Translations under genes and position numbers: made by a program
Source: Agroathelia rolfsii
Taxonomy: Eukaryota > Basidiomycota > Agaricomycetes > Amylocorticiales > Amylocorticiaceae
Length of the DNA: 64,000 bases
Direction of reading: 5' to 3'
Assembly (NCBI GenBank): GCA_018343915.1
Contig: JABRWF010000004.1
Coordinates: forward strand, 62,001 to 126,000
Part shown: piece by piece, positions 47,454 through 57,789 of the stretch
How the letters are laid out: each line of letters opens with the position of its first letter
Numbering within the stretch: position 1 is the first letter of the stretch
The notes under the pieces: generated by a model
The model's input: the letters and a program-made list of their open reading frames with translations, nothing else
Database searches by the model: none
What the model was told of the DNA's origin: nothing

Positions 47454-49463
47454 ATGGCCAGTCAAAGTCGAAGCACCGAGAGGGACCCTTTACTGTCGCA
47501 AAGAGCTCAGAGAGATGAAGCTTTGTCTGACGCTACAATGTCTTGTACTAGTAGCGGTGAAGATACAGGCAAGGAAGAAAGCAAGACTAAACTTTTCGTG
47601 TCACTTGCCGTTGGATCCGTTCCTGGTATGTTTGGTTCAGGCTTATTCCTCCTACCATTATCATGATGTCGGCTCATATTGATGCGACGATGAAATAAAA
47701 TACAGTGATACTTTCATATGTTTTGCAAAATTCCATACAAACGATATCTGTATTAATTACAGGCCGACTTGGTCCTGACGAGCTCTCCGCATCAGCATTT
47801 TCGGTCATGCTGGCGTTTGTTACGGGCTAGTACTTCATCCCTGCTATTCCCTGACCACAATGATCCCACATTCTTCTCCTTCTCCATACAGGCTTTTGTG
47901 TTGCCCTCGGTGGTACAACTGCACTGGATACCTTTGGATCCCAAGCATTCACTGGCGGAAGTAGACCTACGGACTTGTCCATACATTTTCAGCGGTGTCT
48001 TGGTCTTCTTTGGATTCTTGTTGCTCCTGTTTGTCTTATATGGGCCTTCATCGAGCCAATATTGCTTGCCCTCGGTCAACCAGCACAGTTGAGCAGCAAT
48101 GTTCAGTCATATCTTCGACTTCTCATAATTGGTGCTCCTGGTTATATTGGCTTCGAGAGTCTCAAAAAATACTTGCAATGTCAAGGTTGGTCCTTGAAAA
48201 CTATAGTTACACCTTTATCATCTAAAAAATCAAATCAAAGGAATCATGTCTGGCTCTACAGTAGTCCTTATAGCAATGGCCCCCATCAACGTTGGCCTCC
48301 ATATTGGACTTGTACATCATACGTCGTTGGGTCTTCTGGGTGCACCTGTGGCACTTTCGATCGTCTACTGGCTCATGTTCCTATTTTTAATTGTTTATAC
48401 CTACTTTTCTCCAACTCATAGACGTAACGAGACTTGGGGCGGCTTTCAACTCAAGGTTGCGTTTGATTCAAGGGGATGCTGGGGTTTTTTGAAGCTTGCC
48501 TTGCCTGGTATTCTCCTTGTTGGCATAGAATGGTACGGAAAAAACTTTCTTTTTAGTTTTTAGCTAACTTGAAATGTGACAGGGCTGCCTTTGAGGTTGT
48601 GGCTCTTGCTGCTGGCCATCTTGGCTCACTGTCCCTGGCCGCACAATCTGTGATCATGACTACGGACCAAAGTTAGTGTTCAAAGTCATCGAAAGAAAAC
48701 TGCACCTTACCCTTCTTCCTAGTCTTGAATACTATTCCGTTTGGCATAGGTGTTGCCACTTCGGCCAAAGTAGGGAATCTTATTGGCGCCAAATCGGCGC
48801 GTGGAGCGAAACATGCAGCTCATTTATCCGCTTTGCTCAGTGCTTTAGCTGGTAAGAGAGTATTATTATTTTTTTTAAAAAAAAAATCAAAGTCCGGTTG
48901 CTTGACAAGTGCATTCCAGGGCTCGTTGTTATGGCTGTCCTTCTAGCCACAAAGAATGCGAGTGTCATTTTATGCTCTATGGACTCACAGGAATATTGAG
49001 CCATCTTCATTTCCATGCAGGTTTTTGGTCGTATATTCAGTGAAGACCAAGCAGTAATCAATCTCGTCAGCAGTGTTATGCCTCTTGTAGCCTCTTTCCA
49101 AGTGGCGGATGGCCTTGCCAACTCGAGCAGCGGTGTGCTTCGTGGCCAAGGTACTCCGATTTATCACCCGCGTAAATTAACTCTGCCTAACTTAAACTCC
49201 TAGGCCGTCAACACCTTGGAGCTATTTTCAACTTGGTCGCTTATTATGTGATAGCCTTACCCCTGGGTCTGATGCTTGCTTTTCGCACCGACATGGGCTT
49301 ACGAGGTTTGTGGGTTGGCCAAGTGGTCGGTCTCTTCCTCGTTGGGCTTAGTGAGTATGGCGTTGTGTGGCTCGGCACAGATTGGGACAAAGAGATTCAA
49401 AAAGGTATCGAAAGGAACAAATTAGAGGCGCAAAGGCAACTGGGGCATACACGCATCAACTAA
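47454..49463 (+). CDS. MATE-family multidrug/toxin efflux transporter
   Basis: This is a cation-antiport exporter of drugs or metabolites with about 12 membrane helices, in the plasma or vacuolar membrane. The ATG at 47454 starts a hydrophilic N-terminus ([16 protein letters not shown]). The first helix is rebuilt by an 83-nt intron: [11 protein letters not shown] + [20 protein letters not shown], then [20 protein letters not shown]. Further family blocks: [104 protein letters not shown] and [20 protein letters not shown]. The stop TAA is at 49461. The architecture matches Erc1-like fungal MATE proteins (about 500 aa). Substrate unknown. It converges on the permease gene 100 bp away. Confidence 0.92.
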
Positions 49464-49563
49464 ATCCGCTTAGATATGGTAGTGTCAGCGTCCGAGTATG
49501 AGTAAATCGACTCGAATACTAGTAGATGTTTTCAAATCAATAAAAATCACTATTGATTATTTG

Positions 49564-51728
49564 CTACGGAGCTTTGACCATGTGTACTTCCGTGCGAACA
49601 GAGTTTTTCACCTCTGCCATCTTTTCGATCGACATCATTCCCGGATCGCTCAGGTTCGACACTGGACCTGTGAACCACTTTCTGGCGGACAAAACCCAGC
49701 TGACGGACGCAAAGACAAACACGCCCATAATGATCACCACAGCGTAGTCTTCCAATCGAATGGATTTGATAGAGTCAGCTCATGCTCTAAACGCATACAG
49801 GAACCAACTCACTCATGTCGGATGCGCTGGGGTGCTGGTAGGATGGAAAAAGCAGCAGTGCCGTTATAAAACATACCCACAAGACAGCAACGATCCCGAT
49901 AGGTCGATACCATCGTCCCAGAGTAAAGGGGCCAGAGTTAATAGTGCGTCCAGTGACAATACGCAAAAAGATTGGCGTGGCATACGATATGTACAGACCT
50001 ATGACGGATGCTCCCTATAGGCGCCAGAGGATATTAGTGAGATACGGCATGATGAGGTATGACATTTTATGGAGCCTCACAGCTAAACTAGATAGAGCTG
50101 CCTCTGAGAATCCTAAAAGGCCACAAATTCCTGCGCAGACCATCACAAACCACACGGCATTTACGGGCGTGTATGTCCTTTTGTTTATATTTTTCCACCA
50201 GCGAGAGCCGGGAAGAGCATTATCGCTAGCATATGCTAATTAGATATTGGGCATGTGGAGATGATTTCCTGTCCTACTCACCGGGCGAAAGCAAAAACAA
50301 CGCGCGAAGCATCTACTCCCTGAGCGGCTCCAGTGACAAACTACGGGTGCATTATAAGCACTTGATATCTGTCTATTGAAAACAGGGTAGTTATACCTGC
50401 ACAACAATGACAAGACTCCAGATTGCCAGCATCCCACTCTTTCCTAAAGTATCCAAAAATAATTGCCCCATCGGCAGCGGAAGAGTAGACAATAAAAGGT
50501 CCGAGACGCTAGCGGTTGCATAACTGGCCGCAATCAGAAGAAGCCAGCCCAGCGATGCTGTAAAACCAACACCAAGCAGAATAGCCAGTGGTGCAGCACG
50601 CGAGGCACCAGAGACCTCTTCGGCGATATGCGCTGCGGAATCATAGCCTGTGAGGGTCCACATGGGAGCCGTAAACGCAAGAAGAAATGCCCATGCATCT
50701 GTTGCATTTATCAGAAATGAGAGTAGATGAATGTCTAAGGTACGGAAACATACTATTTGTCCATCTAGTGTTGTTTTCAAATTGCGTGAAAGCAGTACTG
50801 GTCGAAACTCTCAATCCCTGGTTTTTAGAACACACAAGCAGCGCAATTATCGCAGCTATTGTGGTCCCAACTGACCGAAACAGCTCATACTAGGATCAAC
50901 AGCTCTTGAGACGTAGCAAGAGAAGGATACTCGCCGTTAACAACCACATAGAACAAATTCAGGCGGGCAAGGATAGATGTTGCTGACGAACAGACCACTC
51001 CGTGTGCAAGTAATATACCCAACAAGATCCCATAAGTTCCACCATTTGAAATGACTGTGGTACCATCTGAGGCAACATTGGCAGCCGTGGTAATCATTTG
51101 AGCACTTTGAGAAATTATGATTCAGTTTAGCAAACTACAAATCAAGGCCATACGAACCAAGTGAAATCAATGGAACAAACAAGAGTGATTTGTCCTGTCA
51201 CGTTCGCCCATCCTGTGATCCAGCTTGCCAATGCGGCCCAGCGGGGTGGAGCGAGCTTAGCAGAGAAATAGTAGAGACCCGCGCTTGTCCTAGATTTTCA
51301 TGCAATCATCAGAAATCCTTTCCTGTGAATCATTCAGAAGCTTACGGCATTGACGAAGCGAGCTCTGCCATAGAGGCCGCAATAGTCATTACGAATAGGG
51401 AAGGTATGAGCCAGCCAAACACCATGCCAACATGACCTCCAGAGACAAGAGGGAATGAAAAAGTTGAGCTAACTGAAGCAACAACACCCATGATTGAGAA
51501 AGAAAAGGCAACGGTCTCTAAAAACTAGCCATGAACTCATGTGAACATCGATGGATATTGGGAATGGATGACAGATGTAAGACAAACAGAAAACTCGCGC
51601 TTGAACTCGCTCTTGTAGCCCAGTTCGGCAAGTTTGGCATCATCTTGTTGTCTGAGGTGTGCAAGGGGTGGTTGCTGGACAGGCTCGTCACTTCGCAATT
51701 GATATTCTTTAGGGCTCAAGTGAGACAT
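49564..51728 (-). CDS. APC-superfamily amino-acid/GABA/choline permease
   Basis: This is a 12-helix proton-coupled amine or amino-acid importer of the fungal ACT family (Uga4/Hnm1 type). The ATG at 51728 gives MSHLSPKEYQLRSDEPVQQP and AELGYKSEFKREFS, then after introns VETVAFSFSIMGVVASVSST. Family blocks follow: GGHVGMVFGWLIPSLFVMTI, AASMAELASSMPTSAGLYYF, KLAPPRWAALASWITGWANV, the conserved TLTGYDSAAHIAEEVSGASR, FVTGAAQGVDASRVVFAFAR, DNALPGSRWWKNINKRTYTP and LFPSTSTPASDMMNYAVVII. The stop is at 49564. The specific substrate (GABA, choline or amino acids) is not resolved. Confidence 0.9.
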
Positions 51729-52580
51729 AGTCAGTGGAGAGAGCTAAGATACGAATTCACGGGGGTGGGGGGGGGGGGCAGGAATAACTGAGCATAGATA
51801 ATTGGGTATAGATAACGCCAGGGCACTAAGGGCGATATAACGTCCAGGGGAGCCAATACATACATGTCTAAATGAGGCCTACCAATGATTGTTCTTGATT
51901 ACATGTTGAAGCTCGAGGAATGAGGTGAATTCTATCGCTTAGGTGTTCAATTTTTCGGTATCTGAGTGGGTATTTTGATAAAAAGACAGCTTCGATGAGG
52001 AGCTGTAGCATGCCAGACAGATTAGATGCTTCCCATTGCTACAGCATCATGATGATGCATGATGCACGATGTATGCGGACAATATTCCACCCGGAAGCAA
52101 ATCTGACATATGACAGTGCGCTACCATTATCAAAGTTCAAACCGTTATCGCGTCGTGTTCTGATACGCGTAAAGCTCTTCTTGGGCCAAAAATCAACAGA
52201 TAAGACCGGGTATACATGTATCAGGGGTTCGGCTGTAGATGTAATCATAAATCGAAATCAATTGATTGAAATTGGTTTTGCCGGTGGAATACACCGTGAC
52301 CTACTAGTCAGCGCTACTAGATCTTCGAGTTAGCGCCCATGGGCATCAGATGTATGATGCTATGACTCGGAGTAGGGTCCTGTAAGAAAGTATCCAAAAG
52401 GAATAACTGGATTGTAGGTAAAGGGGCGTGCCTTAACTTATAATTCAGTAGAGACTTCTTACAGGACCCTAACTCGGACCATCTACTAGCTGACACATCA
52501 CCTTTTCTTACGAGAGTTGGCAACTACCCAGTATCAAAATATCATTACTGCTCATTATTCAAAATCTGCTATCAGTGGCA
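51729..52580. other. Gene-free region with MITE and G-run
   Basis: About 850 bp between the divergent starts of the permease and deacetylase genes. It contains a 12-G homopolymer (about 51767-51778) and the hAT-like MITE at 52373-52471, about 110 bp upstream of the deacetylase start. No gene is supported. Confidence 0.5.
52373..52471. mobile_element. Miniature inverted-repeat element, hAT-type
   Basis: A 99-bp segment bounded by perfect 16-bp terminal inverted repeats (TAGGGTCCTGTAAGAA at 52373-52388 and its reverse complement at 52456-52471). The flanking octamers actcggag (52365-52372) and actcggac (52472-52479) match at 7 of 8 positions, as expected of an 8-bp target-site duplication with one later change. 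The 8-bp duplication and the TAGGG-type end point to the hAT superfamily. There is no coding capacity, so it is non-autonomous. Confidence 0.8.
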
Positions 52581-53301
52581 ATGCCAGCGAAGAAAGTACT
52601 CATCGGGTTCGGTGTCCATGTAGACGCCGTGGCTGGCTGGTCGATTATCTCTCTTGTTTTCGCTCGCGTACATGAGCATTGAATGCGTTATATCCTGTTT
52701 CTCATGTAGGCTAGGCTCATATGGCGGCGAAGACTCACCTCTTGACATCTCTCGCGTTAGTTGCATACCTTTATCCATCATGAGCCTCGATTTCCCCTGA
52801 ATTTGGAGTCTGATGTACATATACTCTAGGGCATGTACGCCGGAGAAGTGGGAGTGCCACGTTTGCTGAAACTCTTCGACAAGTACAAACTCAAGACAAC
52901 CTGGTTTGTGCCTGGACATAGCTTGGAGACGTTTCTGGAGCAGATGGCAGCCGTGAGAGACGCCGGACATGAGTTGTATGGTTCAACGCAGAATCGTTGC
53001 TTTCTTCTGATTCAGATTCTTGTGCATCGTATAGCGGGCTTCATGGATATTCACATGAGGTTTGTATTTCTGAAAGAGAGCCTGAAGCCCTAGTAGTGGG
53101 ACTGATCTGCCCTATTTATGAAGAATCCAGTCCAGTTATCACCAGAACAATTGGCCGATGTATTGGACCACACATACAAACTTTTGACTGATTTTTGTCA
53201 CGGAGAGACGCCCAAGGGCAACGTAGCACCGTGGTGGGAGACAAGTTCGACTAGTACAAACCTTTTACTCGAAAAAGGGTTGGAATACGGTAAGCATCAG
53301 C

Positions 53302-53339
<38 letters not shown>

Positions 53340-54144
53340 TTTCTCACCATCTTCACATACCATTCGATACATTCATAGATAATTCTAGCATGGCGCATGA
53401 GTAAGGGTCTTCTTATGATTATGAACATTCTATCGCTGATGCATGTCGGCAAAATAGCTGCCAACCATATTATTTGCGCGATCAGGACACCTGGACAAAG
53501 ATTAACTATGATTCCAAAGCAGAGACGTGGATGAAGCCTCTGCAAAGAGGAAAAGAGACAGGATTAGTAGAAATTCCTGCAAACTGGTACTTGGATGATT
53601 TGCCGCCTATGATGTAAATAGTTCCGTGGTTTGCATATTCCGCTGCTTAATCGGACTCATGACACCAGGTTCATCAAAGCAAGCGCTAATTCACACGGCT
53701 GGGTGAATGCACGAGATGTAGAGCAACTTTGGAAAGACACGTTCGAATACTGCTATCGGTTTGTATTTTTAAGCATAATCATTCCGATGCACACCTAATA
53801 TGCTGGGTTTCAGAGAGGAGGAAGAGTTTTTATTTCCGATAACCATTCATCCTGACGTAAGTGGGTAGGTATGATTGGTTCTTGTGTCGTTATGCCAATC
53901 TAACTTTCCATTTTAAATTTGAGCCGCCCCCATGTGGTACTGATGCTGGTACGTAATCCTGCCGATCTTACAAGACTCGTGTGATGTGACCATATGAGCA
54001 TAGGAACGGTTCATCGAATGGGTTAATGGGCATGAAAACGTGCATTGGGTCCCTATGATAGAAATGGCAAGGGAATTCCGGAGAAAGCATCCCGCGCCGA
54101 AAGGTGCCAAGATGCCCAAGGGGCTCATGAATGAGGCGAAATAA
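52581..54144 (+). CDS. Polysaccharide deacetylase family protein (PgdA/allantoinase-like NodB fold)
   Basis: This is a NodB-fold carbohydrate-esterase-like hydrolase of the group related to HpPgdA and PuuE; deacetylation or C-N hydrolysis is possible. The ATG at 52581 gives [20 protein letters not shown], joined by an intron to [15 protein letters not shown], then [46 protein letters not shown], the metal-binding GLHGYSHE (HxxxH), and [20 protein letters not shown]. Later exons give [57 protein letters not shown] and the stop at 54142. No signal peptide is visible, so it is likely cytosolic. One intron (near 53290) contains a 34-T homopolymer. It converges on the AIM6-like gene. Confidence 0.87.
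53303..53336 (+). repeat. 34-nt poly(T) tract in an intron
   Basis: An uninterrupted run of T in the intron that follows LLLEKGLEY in the polysaccharide deacetylase gene. It begins just after the donor (gtaagcatcagcg) and is the longest homopolymer in the window. Its exact length may reflect sequencing slippage. Confidence 0.85.
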
Positions 54145-54287
54145 ATCGGAACGGATCAACTAAGCAGATAAATAATGGCATTGAAATGTTTAGTCTGACA
54201 CCACTATTAGTAATTGATTCATCATCCAACTGCACCTCCCAAAAAGAAAAAAGAAAAACTGTATATATAAAAAAAACTCTGCATGCT

Positions 54288-55724
54288 TTAAAAATCTCGG
54301 GCAGCGGGAAGATCGTCAACATTGAGCCAGTCCACGCCCTCGTCTAGCAACATCTGCCAGACAAAGTTCCTAAAAATACAGAGGTTAAGGTATAGAAGGG
54401 ACACATTTGAGAGAAAAAACATACCTCGCCCACCTTGGAGCGATCGGTGAATTCCAAAGCCTGCTCTGGATACCCTTCTCCCTAGCACTCTGCACCAACG
54501 AGCGGATCCGAGATCTACCCCATACTGGAATCATCCATGTTGATCCGACGGTGGCGGCAAAATCTGTGCTTGCCAAGGGACTAATTGTGGAGTTGTGTTC
54601 TGCAGTTAGAGCGTGTAGAGGCGCATCGAGAAAGACATCGCGGGGATGTGTCGCATTATGACCCAGTGATTGCACGCGCGAGAGTGGTGTATTTCCGGTC
54701 CCAATGACGGTGATAGCTGATGGTATTACCTTGGTTCCATCGGAAGATAAGGTGGTAAGATAGCCGCGTCGGCGTAGAGGAGCAAGCGCAGCATAAAGTG
54801 CGTCAAAAGTTCTAGACAGGAAAGTGAGAGAGAGATGGGTATTCCAGAAGAAAAAAGGCTTACGATTCTGCTTCTGTCTTGATGTCGATAAGTAATATGA
54901 GCGACATTCCAGGTGCCGTCTCGTATATGCCTCTATAATTCACTTTAGCATCGAAATATAGTGAAATGAAAAGAGGTGTCTGACCTGAGTGACCTACGTC
55001 CTGCCACTTCCTCATTAGCGGCCTCGAGGAGGCTCACAAGCGGCTCAAGGTAGAGGTTGGACAGCTTCCTATCATTAGATAAGCTAAAAATGGTATGGGC
55101 AACCTGTCCTAAAGTAATCAGACAGAGTAGCGCTCAATAAATAAAAGGAAAGACGGACAAGGAGTTCTCCATCACGAAGCCAAATGTCGGCTTCTACACT
55201 CCCGGCGCCGTAGCTCAGGGCCTTCAACAACGGTATACTTTGTTCATCTAACATTCTTTATTAACCGAGCGGTATCAATTACAAAAGAGGCCAGTCATAC
55301 AGTCATTGTGAGAGTGAAAGCGTTTGGGTACGACCCCAGCTGTGAGGGGTACTGGATAACTTCTCAGTGGGCTACCTTGCGGTGCAAGATAGAAGAGCAT
55401 CTCATTCGAATTTGAATGCCGCGTTTCTGGCGTGATAAATAGGACCAATGTAAATGTTGCAAAGGCAAGGGTGGCCCAGAGCGCTTTCTTTAATGAGATA
55501 TGCCGAAGCCTTTTCTGGACAGGATGAAGCATCTTTTCGACCTGATAAAGACGCGAGTGGAAACGATGGTCATGGTATGATCTTGAATGTCTTCCGGAAT
55601 GGCTAGTTAAGAAGGGGCGCGCAGCATCGTCCAGGCCAACCTCAGCGTCAATCGACTCGTCGCCAGCTGGTTGATGAGTGTTGAGATGGATGCTCCCATG
55701 ACGGGAGTGTGGACCAATAGGCAT
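54288..55724 (-). CDS. AIM6: AIM6-like protein (GDPD/PLC-like phosphodiesterase fold)
   Basis: AIM6 (altered inheritance of mitochondria 6) proteins are uncharacterised members of the PLC-like phosphodiesterase fold. The ATG at 55724 begins MPIGPHSRHGSIHLNTHQPA, a cytosolic stretch, then one membrane helix (LWATLAFATFTLVLFI), suggesting a type II protein with a lumenal or outer domain. The catalytic start is RFHSHNDY + EQSIPLLKALSYGAGSVEAD (spliced over a 53-nt intron), then IWLRDGELL. Later blocks: LSNLYLEPLVSLLEAANEE, MSLILLIDIKTEAESTFDAL, VIPSAITVIGTGNTP, DVFLDAPLHAL, SRLWNSPIAPRWAR and LDEGVDWLNVDDLPAARDF. The stop is at 54288. The conserved H, E and D positions of the family are visible. 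It shares a 277-bp divergent promoter with MIS12. Confidence 0.85.
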
Positions 55725-56001
55725 TACTGCGATACTCAAATTGGGCTTTAAGCCGACTGAATCAAAAGCACAAAGCCAGTGCACCAGAAAAAGAAAACAG
55801 TTGCCCTGATGCAAAAGGCAGACCAAGGGTATATGCAAGAGCCAGATTGGCGCCTTACGTGGGATATTTGTGGGCTTATTAGGCCGCTGTGGCCGTCGTC
55901 GTGTTCAACATCACTCTCATTCATCATTTGATTCCGGCTAGTAGATCACACATTCTAGTACTAGTATTAGCAACTTAAACACAACAGCCAACTAACCAGC
56001 A

Positions 56002-56917
56002 ATGTCAACACCCACTGCACCTGCACCTATACGAGCCAAAGTACCGCCTAGTCTACTGCCTGAGCTGCTCGGGTTCTCGCCACAGCTTCTTCTCGATGAC
56101 ATTGTCAACATCGCCAACGAAGCCACAAATGCTTCTGTCGACGGCATGGAGACTTTTCTTCTGCGCTGGGCAGAAGACCGTACAAAGAAGAAAGGGCTTG
56201 ATGACTGGGATAGTACACATGATGTAGAGCAAGGCTTGGTCTCGTTTCAGACCCTGCTCGAAAACCACACCGACATTGCATTTGACTTTATGGAAGCCTG
56301 GAGTTTGCGCAACATCTTCACTTTCCCTCCCGACCTGCCTATTATCGCACCACATCATGAAGGGCTGGACTTGCATATCGATGCCCAAAGAGAGACGGAT
56401 CTGCTGGCCGAGATTGAAAGTCTTCGAAGCCAGATTGATAACGTACGTTCTTTTCTGGGATCTTTCAACCCCCCAATTACTGACCGACTTGGTTGGAGAT
56501 TAGCAACGTCGACTAAAGCGCCTCTACTCGCGTGCGGCTCGCAAATCACGGACTGATCTATTACGCGCTCGGACCAGACAAGAGAAGCTCGCATTCCTAG
56601 AATGGGACATGCTGCGCGCGCTTTCTACTATTCCAGCACAATACGACGCCATGTTTACGGCCGTGTCTAATCTACCCCCAGTAGACCCCGCATCCCAAAA
56701 TTATCCTCACGTTATTCCTGATCACTCCAAGAGGGAATGGGAGACCGGTCTCACCGGCTATCTGAATTGGGCAACCAAGGCGCTTCTGGACAAAACACCG
56801 ATGGACGATACCCAACATACGGAAATGCAATCTCAAAGAACCGAATGGCTTGAAAGAGCTGCTGAAGAGCAACGCGGTACAAGCTCTGCCGAGCCATCGT
56901 CCAGCCTCGCTGGATAA
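56002..56917 (+). CDS. MIS12: Kinetochore protein Mis12/Mtw1
   Basis: Mis12/Mtw1 is a core subunit of the Mis12 (MIND) complex, which links CENP-C at the inner kinetochore to Ndc80 and Knl1. Two exons, 56002-56442 and 56504-56917, join in phase 0 to 284 aa. The N-terminal Mis12 domain is clear: LLPELLGFSPQLLLDDIVNI, ANEATNASVDGMETFLLRWA, VEQGLVSFQTLLENHTDIAF and DFMEAWSLRNIFTFPPDLPI. A coiled coil follows (RETDLLAEIESLRSQIDNQR), then a helical C-terminus (TDLLRARTRQEKLAFLEWDM) ending in a Ser-rich tail. The length fits fungal orthologues. It diverges from the AIM6-like gene. Confidence 0.9.
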
Positions 56918-56974
56918 GAACATGTTACAATCGTTGCCTATACGATCCAGCGCCTTCGGTATTTAAATGTTTTT

Positions 56975-57005
<31 letters not shown>

Positions 57006-57789
57006 ACAATGTATTACTAGTGCGTACCGCCAAATGCAATTAACCATACTATAGTCTATTCAGCGTATCAATTTCGAATACTGATGAAATGTAATATTAT
57101 CATTATGTTACGACTTGACACAACTCGAAAATACCAGAGTCACTTACTCCATCTATGCACAATGTGTCGCTCAAGAGAAAACGGATAGCCTGATACTGAT
57201 ATAGACATGTTTTGGTCTCGCGAAATGTTATCCAAGATGATCTTGGGAATTCGACATATTAGTGGTATAGGGGTTACCGGTAAGAGGTGCAAAAGTCAAC
57301 AACGCAAGGGCGACAGAATGTCTCACACCGGAAGCCCCTAGCAATATCACCAAGAGTGTCATGACAAATTGTCGCCATACTGCACTATGATAGTGAAACG
57401 TTGCTCTTTGTGAATGACCAGTATGATGACTTGTTTCTCGTATATGCGTATGAATGTTCATTCGTTGCAAGAAAGAATGGAAAAGATCGACGGGTATCAA
57501 ACAAAAGGTCTTCTAATACTAGCAGTCGTAGCAATGAGAGGACTAACTATCAAGAGTATTGAAGGAGTAAGTCGCGCAAGAAAAAAAGAAAAAGAAGACA
57601 AGCCAGTTCTAGTGACAAGTCAACAACTGAGGTACGTTTTCAAAAGATGTAGTGACGATAATGAAAAAAGAGAGTCTTGTCCGATAGTTGTAGTACTGAG
57701 CAACAGCTGTGTCACGGGGACAGTCCATATACGTGTGTGTACATGTCCTGGGGCTTGTATGCTGCCCCTCAGTCCTTTCAACAGTCTTT
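56918..57789. other. Gene-free region with (TTTC)n microsatellite
   Basis: About 870 bp between the convergent 3' ends of MIS12 and the GH3 gene. It contains (tttc)n at about 56971-57005. Open frames in 57228-57789 show no domain or initiation support. Confidence 0.5.
56971..57005 (+). repeat. (TTTC)n microsatellite
   Basis: About eight tandem tttc units just downstream of MIS12. Confidence 0.9.

Noticed and set aside
47640..47760. Apparent frameshift/stop in the MATE gene after GSVP
   Set aside because: An 83-nt intron (gtatgt...tacag) rejoins [10 protein letters not shown] in frame; no lesion.
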